Notes: generated from the letters alone by a model not told the origin. Shown: positions 9,265-18,432, counted from the stretch's first letter. The stretch: DNA of 64,000 nt from an uncultured Lachnospiraceae bacterium (GCA_910586205.1 CAJUGD010000013.1:1-64000); one strand, 5' to 3'. Made by a program: numbers and translations.

Positions 9265-9663
9265 CTATGCCTGCTTTAAAAAAGCGCTGAGCTTTTTATC
9301 TTCATACCGGATGTGATTAAGAAGCACTGCCACATGACCGTTTAACTTTCCTAAATTTGTCACGGAAGGGCCTTCTGTAGAAATATGGTTCGCTATCTGA
9401 CGCAGCTCCTTTTTATAATTAGCATGAAACACCTTATGAGCCGCTATGCCAGGATAATTCTTGCTCTGCTGAAGTCTTTCCTCATTGGCAAAATGTTTAT
9501 CCACATAATTCACCAGAAATTGGATTGCTCCATCCATAGCTGCGCGCCCCTGTCCCTTTGAACAGGAATCCAGTAAACGGTTTACCGCATCAAACAACTC
9601 CTTGTGCTCCTTATCAATCATTGCGTTCCCTGTTTCCAGATCCTTTGTCATCTCATACTTCAT
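9265..9663 (-). CDS. Bacteriohemerythrin-type protein
   Basis: A non-haem di-iron O2-binding four-helix protein (132 residues), usually cytosolic and used for oxygen sensing, scavenging or delivery. The iron ligands are all present: His20 in IDKEHKELF, HxxxE at 57-61 (HFANEE), HxxxH at 76-80 (HKVFH) and HxxxxD at 117-122 (HIRYED). An ATG at 9672 is in frame, but it touches the AAGAGG ribosome site; ATG at 9663 has spacing of about 9 and is preferred. A strong promoter lies at 9723-9751. In an anaerobe, a defence against oxygen is the likely use (inference). Confidence 0.92.
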   Translation of the reverse strand: MKYEMTKDLETGNAMIDKEHKELFDAVNRLLDSCSKGQGRAAMDGAIQFLVNYVDKHFANEERLQQSKNYPGIAAHKVFHANYKKELRQIANHISTEGPSVTNLGKLNGHVAVLLNHIRYEDKKLSAFLKQA

Positions 9664-9722
9664 TGCTTCCATCCTCTTTTCTATATAATAAATATAAAAC
9701 GAAGGTTTCCCTTCTTCTTGAA

Positions 9723-9751
9723 ATTATACAGTGTCCTCTATTCCCAGTCAA
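9723..9751 (-). promoter_or_regulatory. Strong sigma-A promoter for hemerythrin gene
   Basis: Minus strand TTGACT (9751-9746), 17-base spacer, TATAAT (9728-9723). Predicted transcription start near 9716, giving a leader of about 50 bases. Confidence 0.75.
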
Positions 9752-9803
9752 GCCAAAACTTTCCATATCAAACAAAAGAACAAGCATATATCCATTTAAA
9801 ATC

Positions 9804-9856
9804 GAAGCAGGACAACCTGCGCCTTTCTTTTAAGAAATGCCAAGTTGTCCTGCTTC
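9804..9856 (-). terminator. Long hairpin ending the whiA-crh unit
   Basis: A perfect 13-bp inverted repeat (GAAGCAGGACAAC at 9804-9816 with its complement at 9844-9856). The interior can form a second stem (TTTCTT with AAGAAA). T residues follow on both strands (GATTTT on the minus strand). It separates the crh-like gene from the hemerythrin promoter. Confidence 0.7.
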
Positions 9857-9912
9857 TATATTTTCAGACATCGTCCCCCATTACAGCCCAACACCCCAGG
9901 CTGAACGGACAG

Positions 9913-10170
9913 TCAAGCTGTACCCAACAGATAACTCTCAATCCCCTCCATAGCCGCCGTTTCGTCGGCGCCATCCGCTGAAACGGTAATCTGCTCACCA
10001 GTTCCCATACCAAGAGTCATCATGCCCATAATACTCTTTGCATTTACGCGGGTATTCTGTCTCTCAACATAGATCACACTCTCATACTGGCTGGCAATCT
10101 GTACCAGCATTGCCACCGGTCTGGCTTCAAGCCCGGATGAAAGTCCGATGGTGATGGTTTTTTTTAACAT
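9913..10170 (-). CDS. Crh-like HPr paralogue (His15 replaced by Glu)
   Basis: An 85-residue HPr-fold protein. In HPr the active loop reads GLHARP, where His15 takes phosphate from PEP via enzyme I. Here it reads GLEARPVAMLV, so PTS phosphotransfer is ruled out. The regulatory Ser46 region (AKSIMGMMTLG) is intact and should be a target of the HPr kinase encoded at 13022-13951. This is the pattern of Bacillus Crh, which has Gln at the site and also lies beside the whiA homologue. ATG at 10170 with GAGGAGG at 6 bases is preferred to the ATG five codons upstream. Its likely role is carbon catabolite regulation or a related metabolic signal, without sugar transport. Confidence 0.88.
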   Translation of the reverse strand: MLKKTITIGLSSGLEARPVAMLVQIASQYESVIYVERQNTRVNAKSIMGMMTLGMGTGEQITVSADGADETAAMEGIESYLLGTA

Positions 10171-10201
10171 AATAATCCTCCTCACTTCTTCAGGCGCAAC
10201 T

Positions 10202-11167
10202 TCACGCCTCTGTAGCTGGTCTGCCGTCCCGAAGCTTTTCAGCCATATTGCTGAGTTTTCGCAGCCGATGGTTCACTCCGGATTTCCCCACTGGCGGGTC
10301 AAGGGCTTCCCCAAGCTCTTTTAATGTTGCTTCTGGTCTTGCCAGACGAAGCTGTGCAATCTGACGCAGATTGTCCGGCAATCCCTCAAAACCTGTCCTG
10401 TCCCGGATGAGCATAATGTCCTCCGCCTGCCGGACTGCTGCGGATACCGTCTTATGGATATTCGCAGTCTCGCAGTTTACCTGCCGATTGACACTGCCCC
10501 GCATTTCTTTTAAGATCCGGATATTCTCCAGCTCCATTAAAGAAACCGTGGCCTCCATCACGTTCAGGATATCTACAATTTGGCTGCCCTCCTTAATATA
10601 CACGACATAATACCTTTTTCTTTGTATAATTCGTGCATCCAGATCAAAAGAGCGGATCAGCCCCTGCAGCTGGACTGCCTTTCCTTCCGTGGTACAGGCA
10701 ATCTCAAAATGGTAAAACCTTTCCGGGTCACTGATTGAACCTGCTGCCAGAAATGCCCCCCTGATAAAAGCTCGCTTGCAGCAGTTCTGCTGAATGACCA
10801 CATTGTTCGCCAGAGAAAGATTCTCCCCAATCTCCCCGTGCCTATCCAAAAGCTTTGCGGCACGCAAAACCCGCAACGCATCCTCATGCCTGCGGATCCC
10901 AACCGTATAAATCCGGCCTGTGCGGGAACCAAATCCCTGACGGATGGACACATCCATGTTTATATTAAATGTTTTTTTCAATAATGTAAAGTACTTTCTT
11001 GCAACAGCCGCATTTTCTGTATGAATTTTTATACAGAACCAGTCATTCTCCGAGATCTGGATCCTTCCGCAAAGGCTGATAATCGCTGCAATCTCCGCGA
11101 TCTGACAATGTCTGGCTGAACTTAGCTGCCTGGAAAGCTCCTCTTTCACATTTGAAGAAAATGACAT
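10202..11167 (-). CDS. whiA: DNA-binding protein WhiA
   Basis: A 321-residue conserved Gram-positive DNA-binding protein linked to cell division and sporulation control. It shows the N-terminal WhiA segment (MSFSSNVKEELSR), a LAGLIDADG-homing-endonuclease-like fold without catalytic use (residues about 20-200, with CCKRAFIRGAFLAAGSI), and a C-terminal helix-turn-helix (LKELGEALDPPVGKSGVNHR). Its start lies only 3 bases after the rapZ stop, so the two are translationally linked. The glmR (yvcK) gene that often sits between rapZ and whiA is absent here. Confidence 0.95.
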   Translation of the reverse strand: MSFSSNVKEELSRQLSSARHCQIAEIAAIISLCGRIQISENDWFCIKIHTENAAVARKYFTLLKKTFNINMDVSIRQGFGSRTGRIYTVGIRRHEDALRVLRAAKLLDRHGEIGENLSLANNVVIQQNCCKRAFIRGAFLAAGSISDPERFYHFEIACTTEGKAVQLQGLIRSFDLDARIIQRKRYYVVYIKEGSQIVDILNVMEATVSLMELENIRILKEMRGSVNRQVNCETANIHKTVSAAVRQAEDIMLIRDRTGFEGLPDNLRQIAQLRLARPEATLKELGEALDPPVGKSGVNHRLRKLSNMAEKLRDGRPATEA

Positions 11168-11170
11168 TTT

Positions 11171-12052
11171 TCATCCCATCTCTTTCCGAATCCGATCCTT
11201 ATCAATATCCCGATGCTCAATTTTCAGCCCAAATTCCTCATGGCGGCTTAAGTACTGATAAAGGGCTCCTGCCACAGTCACTGACCGGTGCTTACCGCCT
11301 GTGCATCCTATTCCAATCACAAGCTGATTCTTTCCCTCCAAAACATAATTGGGGATCAAAAATTCCAGCATATCATACAGCTTTTTCATAAACACATCGG
11401 CTGTGCCTCCCTGACGGACATATGCCTGCACTTCCGCTTCCTCCCCTGTGTGATGGCGCAGATTTTCCACATAATAAGGATTAGGCAGAAAACGCACATC
11501 AAATACCAGATCCGCGTCTGACGGAATCCCGTATTTAAAGCCAAAGGACAGAACGGTAATAAAAAGATTGCCGTAGCTCTGATCCTCTGTAAAGATCTTT
11601 TCCAGCTCCTGTCTTAGCTCTCTTGTCAAAAGCTGGCTGGTATCAATAATAAAGTCAGCCTCCTGCTTTAAAAACCCCAGCCTTTCCCTCTCCTGACGAA
11701 TCCCCTCATCCACTCTCCCCCGGCCTGAAAGGGGATGGGAACGCCTGGTCTCCTTATACCGCTTTACCAGAGTCTCATCTCCTGCATCCAGAAACAAAAT
11801 CTGATATGGCAGCTCATTCTGCCTCCAATCCTTCATCACATGAAGAAGCTCAGGCAGCTTTTTCCCACTGCGGATATCAATTCCCAAAGCCACCCGCTCA
11901 TGATTCACCGGCTTTTGCATGGCCAGCCGGGCAAACGGCTCCATCAGTTCAATCGGCAGATTATCCACACAGTAAAACCCCATATCCTCCAGCATCTTCA
12001 AAGCAATGGTCTTGCCTGCCCCTGACATCCCTGTCACAATCACCAGCTTCAT
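11171..12052 (-). CDS. rapZ: RNase adapter / nucleotide-binding protein RapZ
   Basis: A 293-residue P-loop protein (YvcJ in Bacillus). The Walker A motif GMSGAGKT is at residues 8-15. The central region holds FLDAGDETLVKRYKETRRSHPL, and the C-terminal domain the conserved GIGCTGGKHRSVTVA. In enterobacteria RapZ guides RNase E to GlmZ RNA to set amino-sugar synthesis; in Firmicutes the family binds and hydrolyses nucleotides, and its target is less clear. It sits between murB and whiA, and the neighbourhood suits a link between cell-wall precursor supply and regulation. Confidence 0.95.
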   Translation of the reverse strand: MKLVIVTGMSGAGKTIALKMLEDMGFYCVDNLPIELMEPFARLAMQKPVNHERVALGIDIRSGKKLPELLHVMKDWRQNELPYQILFLDAGDETLVKRYKETRRSHPLSGRGRVDEGIRQERERLGFLKQEADFIIDTSQLLTRELRQELEKIFTEDQSYGNLFITVLSFGFKYGIPSDADLVFDVRFLPNPYYVENLRHHTGEEAEVQAYVRQGGTADVFMKKLYDMLEFLIPNYVLEGKNQLVIGIGCTGGKHRSVTVAGALYQYLSRHEEFGLKIEHRDIDKDRIRKEMG

Positions 12053-12101
12053 GTGTCCTTCCTCCCACAGTATATTACAACAGCTTCCTTAATCTTTCGC
12101 C

Positions 12102-13010
12102 TTAAAACTCCCCCACAAGCTTTACCTCCAGATCCAGCTCCACCCCGGAATACTCCAAAACCCGCTTCTGTACCTCCCGGCATACCGTCAATATCTCTGA
12201 AGCGGCGGCAGTTCCCCGATTTATCACAAATCCACAGTGCTTTTCCGACACCTGGGCATCCCCCACTGAAAACCCCCGAAGCCCTGCCTCCTCAATCAGC
12301 TTTCCGGCAAAATGCCCGGACGGACGCTTAAAAGTGCTTCCTGCACTGGGGTACTCCAATGGCTGTCTGGCCTTTCTTTTCTCTGTCAGCTCCTCCATCC
12401 TCTGCCGGATATCTTCCTGCTCACCATGGGTCAGGACAAACTCCGCCTCCAGTACCACAAGACCCCGGCTGCAGACACAGCTTGTTCGGTAACCCATCTC
12501 CAGCTCTTTGGAAGAAAGTCTCTGTATCTGCCCCTCCGGCGTCAGAACCGTAACCTGCCCCAGCACATCGCACAGCTCCGATCCATAGGCACCTGCATTC
12601 ATTACCACGGCTCCCCCCACAGTTCCCGGAATCCCAAAAGCAAATTCCATTCCTGCCAGAGACTCCTTAAACGCAAGTCTTGACGCTGCAGACAAAAGAA
12701 ATCCTGCTCCTGCCCGGATCCTGCAGCCTTCTGCCTCCGCCTCGGCCCAGCTTTTCCCCATAGCCACCATAACTCCCCGATAGCCCTTATCACCCACTAA
12801 CAGATTGCTTCCATTTCCTAAAATATAGGAAGGCATGCTCCTTTGCCGGCACAAGTCCAGCACAGCCGCCAGCTCCTCTCTTGTCTCCGGCTCCACATAA
12901 TAATCTGCCGGTCCGCCTGCCCGAAACGTGGTATGGCGGCTCATAGGCTCCTGGACACGAACCTGTTCATCCCTCAGAACCTGACTTAATGCCTGAAAAA
13001 AATCACTCAT
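12102..13010 (-). CDS. murB: UDP-N-acetylenolpyruvoylglucosamine reductase
   Basis: FAD/NADPH enzyme that reduces UDP-GlcNAc-enolpyruvate to UDP-MurNAc in peptidoglycan precursor synthesis. The 302-residue protein has the FAD-binding half (ILGNGSNLLVGDKGYRGV; GIPGTVGGAVVMNAGAYG) and the substrate half with PSAGSTFKRP, whose Ser is the likely proton donor, then EEAGLRGFSVGDAQVSEKH. The form is the shorter type II seen in Firmicutes. A GTG at 13025 overlaps hprK, but ATG at 13010 sits correctly behind GGAGGG and is chosen, leaving 11 bases after hprK. Confidence 0.95.
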   Translation of the reverse strand: MSDFFQALSQVLRDEQVRVQEPMSRHTTFRAGGPADYYVEPETREELAAVLDLCRQRSMPSYILGNGSNLLVGDKGYRGVMVAMGKSWAEAEAEGCRIRAGAGFLLSAASRLAFKESLAGMEFAFGIPGTVGGAVVMNAGAYGSELCDVLGQVTVLTPEGQIQRLSSKELEMGYRTSCVCSRGLVVLEAEFVLTHGEQEDIRQRMEELTEKRKARQPLEYPSAGSTFKRPSGHFAGKLIEEAGLRGFSVGDAQVSEKHCGFVINRGTAAASEILTVCREVQKRVLEYSGVELDLEVKLVGEF

Positions 13011-13021
13011 CCAACCCTCCG

Positions 13022-13951
13022 TCACACAAGATTCCGTCCTAAGTTCGCCTGCACCCGGTTATACAATTCTCGTGCTGCATTATATCCCATCTTCTTCTGA
13101 CGGAAATTCACTGCCGCTGACTCTACAATTATGGCAAGATTCCGTCCCGGACGAATGGGAATATTGTGGCATACCACCCGGTTTCCCAAAAACTCTATAT
13201 ACTGGTCTTCCATGCCCAGCCGGTCATACTCCTTATCCCGGTTCCAGTCCTCCAGCTTGATTACCATGTTAATGGACTGGGTCTCCTTGACGCTTTCCAC
13301 ACCGAACAATGCCTTCACGTCAATGATTCCGATTCCCCGCAGTTCTATAAAATGTTTTGTAATATCCGGAGCGCTGCCAATCAAAGTATCATCGCTGACC
13401 CGGCGGATTTCCACCACATCATCTGTCACCAGACGGTGTCCCCGTTTAATCAGCTCCAGAGCTGCCTCACTTTTTCCAATCCCGCTCTCACCCATGATCA
13501 GCACACCCTCGCCGAACACATCCACCAACACCCCGTGAATGCTGATGCACGGAGCCAGCTTCACATTCAGCCACCGAATAATCTCCGCCATCAGATCCGA
13601 GGTCGTCTTATCCGACACCATACAGGGCACCTGATAATGACGGCAAAGATCCTGCATATCTTCATCCGGCATCTGGCTGCGGCTGTATACCAGACAAGGA
13701 ATCTCACTGGACAAAAGCTTCTCATACACGCTTATCTTTCGCTCCCTTGTCAGGGTCTTAATGTACTCCTGCTCCACAAATCCGATAATCTGCACCCGTT
13801 CCTTGTCAAAATGATCAAAAAATCCGGTGAGCTGCAGTGCCGGACGGTTCACATCCGGATGCGACAGCACCACCTTGTCAGTATCAATCTCCGGGATAAT
13901 ATTCTGCAGCCCCATCTTCTGAATCAATTCTGTAATTGTAACACCATACAT
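13022..13951 (-). CDS. hprK: HPr kinase/phosphorylase
   Basis: Bifunctional enzyme that phosphorylates HPr and Crh on Ser46 and removes the phosphate, the sensor step of carbon catabolite repression in Firmicutes. The 309-residue protein has an N-terminal regulatory domain (about 1-130) and a C-terminal kinase domain with the catalytic IHGVLVDVFG, Walker A GESGIGKS (about residues 153-160), VTDDVVEI, and the family signature ELRGIGIIDVKALFG. All key residues look intact. A Ser46-bearing substrate (the Crh-like protein) is encoded in the same unit; no canonical HPr is in the window. Confidence 0.96.
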   Translation of the reverse strand: MYGVTITELIQKMGLQNIIPEIDTDKVVLSHPDVNRPALQLTGFFDHFDKERVQIIGFVEQEYIKTLTRERKISVYEKLLSSEIPCLVYSRSQMPDEDMQDLCRHYQVPCMVSDKTTSDLMAEIIRWLNVKLAPCISIHGVLVDVFGEGVLIMGESGIGKSEAALELIKRGHRLVTDDVVEIRRVSDDTLIGSAPDITKHFIELRGIGIIDVKALFGVESVKETQSINMVIKLEDWNRDKEYDRLGMEDQYIEFLGNRVVCHNIPIRPGRNLAIIVESAAVNFRQKKMGYNAARELYNRVQANLGRNLV

Positions 13952-14135
13952 ATTCTCTCCGGCTCCTTTATCTGTTTATCCGCTGCTGTTGTCTTTTCTT
14001 TCTGTCTGTTATGCTTTTCCTCTTTCTATCATATTCCGTACTTCCTGCTGTTTATTCGTACCGTCTTCCCCTCTTACATACTAACACATTCGTTTGTAAT
14101 TGTCATTATGATTCATCACCAAAACCTTTTCTAAG

Positions 14136-16025
14136 TCACTGCACCCTTACGGTTTTATGCTCTGCCTCTTTTCTGAAAAATTCATATACACTCTCTGATG
14201 CCGCCCGGTTCATTCCCGGCGCCTTTAAAAGCTCCTCCACCTCAGCGTCCCGTATAGCCTCCAGGGTCTTAAAATGCCTCATCAGCGCCTTTCTTCTTGT
14301 ATCCCCAATCCCCGGAATGTCATCCAGCACCGACTTAACCTGGCTCTTTCCCCGAAGGCTCCTGTGATACTCAATAGCAAACCGGTGAGCCTCGTCCTGA
14401 ATCCGGGTAATCAGACGGAACCCCTCGGAATGCCGGTCAATGGGAATCTCCGCATTATTATAATAGAGTCCCCTGGTTCGATGATTATCATCCTTTACCA
14501 TTCCGCACACAGGAATCGAAAGCCCCAGCTCCTCTATCACCTTAAGGGCAATGTTTACCTGTCCCTTTCCTCCGTCCATCATCAGAAGATCCGGAAACCG
14601 GGTAAAGCTGCCGAACTCCTCCTCCACCCCATTCTCCTGCATCCGGCTTTTTTCTTCCAATCCATGAGAAAATCGCCTTTTGAGCACTTCTTCCATAGAA
14701 GCATAGTCATTAGCTCCTAAGACTGTACGAATCTTAAATTTCCGGTAATCATTCCTTTTAGGCTTTCCATCCTCATATACAACCATGGATCCCACTGACT
14801 CGTATCCGGAAATATTAGAAATGTCAAATGCCTCTACCCGGCGCACCCGGTCCAGTCCCAGCCACTGAGCTACCTGGTTCATGGCGCCAATGGTCCGAAG
14901 CTCCTCTCTTTTTATTTTCTCCTTATCCTGTGAAAGCACCAGGGCCGCATTTTTCTCCGCCAGCTCCACCAGACGCTCCTTATCCCCTTTTTTGGGCACC
15001 ATCACATGAACCTTCTGCCCCTTTCTTACACTGAGCCATCGACAGATAATCTCCGAATCCTCCAGCTCAGCCTGAACCCAAAGCTCTTTGGGCAGAAACG
15101 GCGTCCCTGCATAAAACTGCTTTACAAAGCTGGTGAGTATCTGACCTGTATCCTCTGCCGTTGCCACGGTCATATGAAAATGCTCCCGTCCGATCAGCTT
15201 TCCTTCCCGCACAAAAAACACCTGCACCACCGCGTCCCGATCATCCCGTGCCAGAGCAATAATATCCCGGTCTAAAGTACTGCTGCTGGTGATCTTCTGC
15301 TTCTGTGCCACCTTTTTCACACTGGAAAGCAGCTCCCGATACTCAATAGCCTTCTCAAAGTCCATATTTTCGGAAGCCTTTAACATCCTCTCCTCCAAAA
15401 GAGACAGCACTTTTTCATAATGTCCGTTTAAAAAATCCAATGCCTGAGTAATATTTTCCCGGTAGCTCTCCTTATCCACATATCCCTGGCAGGGAGCGTT
15501 GCACTGCTTAATATGGTAATTCAGGCAGGGCCGATCCTTCCCTGCATCCCGGGGCAGCACCCGGCTGCAGGTCCGTATCTTATAGATCTTCTGGATCAAA
15601 TCAATGGTATCCTTCACTGCCCCTGCGCTGGTATAGGGACCAAAATATTTATTCTTATCCTTTTTCATGGTACGGGCAAACAATACCCTGGGAAAATCCT
15701 CTGTCACCGTCACCTTTATATAAGGATAAGCCTTGTCATCCTTTAACATAGTGTTGTACCGGGGACGGTGCTCTTTGATCAGGTTGCACTCCAGCACCAG
15801 AGCCTCCAGCTCTGAATCTGTGACAATATATTCAAACCGGGCAATCCGGGAAACCATCTGCTCAATCTTTGCCGTCTTATTGCGGCTGCTTTGAAAGTAC
15901 TGCCTTACCCGGTTCTTTAAGCTGATGGCTTTTCCCACATAAATGATCTCATCCCGTTTGTCATGCATCAGATAGACTCCCGGCTGGGCAGGAAGCTTCT
16001 TTAATTCTTCCTCAATATCAAACAC
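14136..16025 (-). CDS. uvrC: Excinuclease ABC subunit C
   Basis: Makes the two incisions of nucleotide excision repair in the UvrABC system. The 629-residue protein has the GIY-YIG nuclease at the N terminus (PGVYLMHDKRDEIIYVGKA), a Cys-rich segment (CLNYHIKQCNAPCQGYV), the UVR helix pair (about residues 200-235), the RNase H-like second nuclease (EAFDISNISGYESVGSMVV; LLMMDGGKGQVN) and a C-terminal helix-hairpin-helix (VLDDIPGIGDTRRKALM). The frame is open 32 codons further, overlapping the neighbour; GTG at 16025 behind AGGGGG fits the family start. The DUF1653 gene precedes it by 55 bases. Confidence 0.96.
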   Translation of the reverse strand: MFDIEEELKKLPAQPGVYLMHDKRDEIIYVGKAISLKNRVRQYFQSSRNKTAKIEQMVSRIARFEYIVTDSELEALVLECNLIKEHRPRYNTMLKDDKAYPYIKVTVTEDFPRVLFARTMKKDKNKYFGPYTSAGAVKDTIDLIQKIYKIRTCSRVLPRDAGKDRPCLNYHIKQCNAPCQGYVDKESYRENITQALDFLNGHYEKVLSLLEERMLKASENMDFEKAIEYRELLSSVKKVAQKQKITSSSTLDRDIIALARDDRDAVVQVFFVREGKLIGREHFHMTVATAEDTGQILTSFVKQFYAGTPFLPKELWVQAELEDSEIICRWLSVRKGQKVHVMVPKKGDKERLVELAEKNAALVLSQDKEKIKREELRTIGAMNQVAQWLGLDRVRRVEAFDISNISGYESVGSMVVYEDGKPKRNDYRKFKIRTVLGANDYASMEEVLKRRFSHGLEEKSRMQENGVEEEFGSFTRFPDLLMMDGGKGQVNIALKVIEELGLSIPVCGMVKDDNHRTRGLYYNNAEIPIDRHSEGFRLITRIQDEAHRFAIEYHRSLRGKSQVKSVLDDIPGIGDTRRKALMRHFKTLEAIRDAEVEELLKAPGMNRAASESVYEFFRKEAEHKTVRVQ

Positions 16026-16080
16026 AGCATTTTCCCCCTTCCTGTTTTCCCGACTGCACCAATCAAAAACCGCAGCGCAA

Positions 16081-16596
16081 TCAGCGCAGCCTGCCTCCTT
16101 CATACCGCTTCTGCACCGCAAGAAATCCTATAATCCCCTCTAGCTGTTCTTCAATGGTTCCCGGCTGGGGCTTCATATCCAAAACAACATAAATACTCTC
16201 TAAATCCGACTGAGACGCAGACCCTTTTAACCTTCTAAGGCATGCAATCTTTTCTTCCGCATCCTTTGCGTCCAAAAATGCCATCAATTCCCCGTTTGGC
16301 TCCTCCTCTCCCTCCTCCCGGATCTCCACACTGCTTGAGAAGCTTTCCTTTCCCCTTTCTTTTATCCCTTCAGCCTTCTCAAACCGGTATTTTTGAGCAG
16401 CGTCCGGATACTTTTCCCTGTCCACCTGACTGAAAAACATCTCAAACGGTCGGACGTATACTCCGAAATCACCATAGAGAGCCTGATACACTACCATAGC
16501 CTCTCCGGTCTCTGAGTGTCTGGCCACTGTCACGATCTGATATAAGTTCCCCTTAAAATGCCGGTAAATTTCTCCCGGACATACCTTTCTCTCCAT
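16081..16596 (-). CDS. DUF1653 domain protein
   Basis: A 171-residue cytosolic protein. Residues about 7-65 form a DUF1653 domain (GEIYRHFKGNLYQIV, then VVYQALYGDFGVYVRPFEMF), a small beta fold found alone or fused in many bacteria, with unknown role. The middle is charged and probably disordered (about 75-110), and a C-terminal helical segment (about 110-165) has no assignment. ATG at 16596 follows AGGGAGG at 5 bases and is preferred to the upstream in-frame ATG at 16626. It is the first gene of the uvrC-hprK-murB-rapZ-whiA-crh run. Confidence 0.82.
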   Translation of the reverse strand: MERKVCPGEIYRHFKGNLYQIVTVARHSETGEAMVVYQALYGDFGVYVRPFEMFFSQVDREKYPDAAQKYRFEKAEGIKERGKESFSSSVEIREEGEEEPNGELMAFLDAKDAEEKIACLRRLKGSASQSDLESIYVVLDMKPQPGTIEEQLEGIIGFLAVQKRYEGGRLR

Positions 16597-16652
16597 CTGT
16601 CCCTCCCTTTCCTTCACTCCGTCCATTCCATGTCCTGCACATCAAAGTATAC

Positions 16653-16671
16653 AAAAAGCGCGGCGCTTTTT
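16653..16671 (-). terminator. Compact terminator after the GH-like lipoprotein
   Basis: AAAAAGC and GCTTTTT flank a short GC loop in a 19-base palindrome, with T residues following on either strand. It lies 25 bases past the stop at 16696. Confidence 0.7.
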
Positions 16672-16695
16672 CAAGTCCCCGCACTTTGACTTTCC

Positions 16696-18129
16696 TCAAT
16701 CCCCAATATAAGCTCCCACAGTAGGACCTGCTGACCCGGTAGGAACCGGACCTCCTTCTGTCTCCGGAACCCGGGCTCCCTCAGAAGGCACCGCAGTCTC
16801 TGTAGATGCCGCAGCAGCCGTATCCGGCGTAATCTCAACCTCCGGCAAAGCGGCCCGTGACTGAGCGATCCAGTCTGCCTCTGCTTTTGCATCCTCAGGC
16901 GTCAAAAGCCCTCCCCAGTCATATCGGCAAGAAGCATCCCACAGAAGCCACTCGTCATACCCTGCGTCATAGGTAGCCTGAATCTGTTCCCGAACCTGTT
17001 CCGGTCCATAGGGAATATAATGCTTCAGCCAGGACGCCGTAAAATCCTGAAGCCAGGGCCGCACAGTTGCTATATGCTCCTGCCCTTCCCGGGCAAAATG
17101 CAGCTCCCGACGGGAATCCTGAAGCGCCGCTGTAATTACCTTATAAGGATGCATATCCGGATAATCGATTCCATAATATCCGTCCCCATAATGGGAAGGA
17201 TAAATCATAGGGCTGATATAATCCACATGCTTTGCCAGCTCTCCGTAAATCTGTCCCACTGCATTGGCATTAACATTGCTGTTGATAATGGACCCATACA
17301 CATCCGCAGATACAAACAGCCCCTGCGCCTTAAGCTTTCGGTATGCATATTCCATAAACTCACAGATCACCTCTGTCCGGGAACGGCCCTTAGTATCCGC
17401 CTCGTCAAAGACCACATCCTTCATGGAGGTCTCCGTACAGAATCTCAGATAGTCAAACTGCACCTCTTGAAATCCCAGCTTTTTCGCCTGGGTGCCAATC
17501 TCCACCAGATAGTCCCATGCCTCTCTCTTGTAAGGATTCACCCATGCATTCCCATCCCTGTCCGTGAACAAAGTCCCATCCGAATAGTGAACACACCACT
17601 CCGGACGCACCTTGCCAAGATGAGAATCCCGAAAAGCCGGAATCCGGGCAATGGCATAGATATTCCGCTCATGCAGCTTTTTCATCAGTTCTTCTATGTC
17701 CCGGATATGAACTTTCACGGAACCCAGCTCCTGCACAAGCGGCGAATCCATATCACAAGCCACCCGCCCAAAGTCATCCTTTAAATCAATCACCAAGGTA
17801 TTAATCTCCGTGCGTTCGATCTCTGCCAGAAGGCTGTCCACCATGCTAGGAGTGCCTGCCACGTAAGCAGAGATATAAATCCCCTTCACCTTGACCGGCA
17901 CCCGCTCCTGAGTCGTATCAATCACGATCTCTCCTATCTGCAGCTCCGGCTCTGTCTCATCCTCTTCCTGCCCCTGTCCGCTGTCTCCTGCCACTGTCTC
18001 TCCCCGCACTACCACTACGGGCGCCGGCGTAGTAGCAGACCGGTCCATTTTTTCCAGCCTGCCGCAGCCTGTCAAAGTGACAATCAGAAGAACCAGACTC
18101 ATCAGAAGCAGTAAAAATATCCTTTTCAT
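16696..18129 (-). CDS. Glycoside-hydrolase-like lipoprotein (DUF4015 type)
   Basis: A 477-residue secreted lipoprotein. The signal peptide (MKRIFLLLLMSLVLLIVTLTGC) ends in a lipobox with Cys22. After a Thr/Glu-rich linker (to about residue 75), residues about 85-420 are a TIM-barrel domain of the putative glycoside hydrolase family DUF4015: VKGIYISAYVAGTPS, TLVIDLKDDFG, YAIARIPAFRDS, VQFDYLRFCTE, VSADVYG, YISPMIYPSHYG and EWLLWDASCRYDWG. The C-terminal 60 residues are Ala/Thr/Pro-rich. Substrate is unknown; a surface polysaccharide is the usual guess. ATG at 18129 is chosen because it begins the signal peptide. Confidence 0.85.
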   Translation of the reverse strand: MKRIFLLLLMSLVLLIVTLTGCGRLEKMDRSATTPAPVVVVRGETVAGDSGQGQEEDETEPELQIGEIVIDTTQERVPVKVKGIYISAYVAGTPSMVDSLLAEIERTEINTLVIDLKDDFGRVACDMDSPLVQELGSVKVHIRDIEELMKKLHERNIYAIARIPAFRDSHLGKVRPEWCVHYSDGTLFTDRDGNAWVNPYKREAWDYLVEIGTQAKKLGFQEVQFDYLRFCTETSMKDVVFDEADTKGRSRTEVICEFMEYAYRKLKAQGLFVSADVYGSIINSNVNANAVGQIYGELAKHVDYISPMIYPSHYGDGYYGIDYPDMHPYKVITAALQDSRRELHFAREGQEHIATVRPWLQDFTASWLKHYIPYGPEQVREQIQATYDAGYDEWLLWDASCRYDWGGLLTPEDAKAEADWIAQSRAALPEVEITPDTAAAASTETAVPSEGARVPETEGGPVPTGSAGPTVGAYIGD

Positions 18130-18277
18130 GATTTTCCTGTCCTCTATCCTGTCTTTCGGTATCTGTCTGTTCTCGGTTTGCGGCATCTGCACTTAGACTG
18201 CCGCCTCACTTTTACCAATACTTTTCACCAAATGCTGCTATTGCTGCACCATTAGCCTGCATTCACTAAGTGTTCTC

Positions 18278-18306
18278 ATTATACCACATATTCTCAAAAA
18301 AAGCAA
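18278..18306 (-). promoter_or_regulatory. Promoter of the GH-like lipoprotein
   Basis: Minus strand TTGCTT (18306-18301), 17-base spacer, TATAAT (18283-18278), with an extended -10 (TGG directly before). Predicted start near 18271 and a leader of about 140 bases. Confidence 0.65.
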
Positions 18307-18432
18307 AATTTTAACCATATTTCTCCCACTTTACTGAAAAAAATATGGTTTTCCTTTTTCTAACCCCCTAAATCCTGGTTTTTCTTCCACTTTTCGACAA
18401 AATCTCTTAATCACGCACATCTGGACAAATAA

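Noticed and set aside
9913..10170. Functional PTS phosphocarrier HPr
   Set aside because: The phosphorylatable His is Glu.
16026..16121. 32-codon N-terminal extension of UvrC
   Set aside because: Cys-rich sequence foreign to the family, overlapping the DUF1653 gene; GTG at 16025 has the ribosome site.
17020..17784. 254-codon plus-strand frame opposite the GH-like lipoprotein
   Set aside because: Antisense shadow; no ribosome site, and composition is unlike a real protein.
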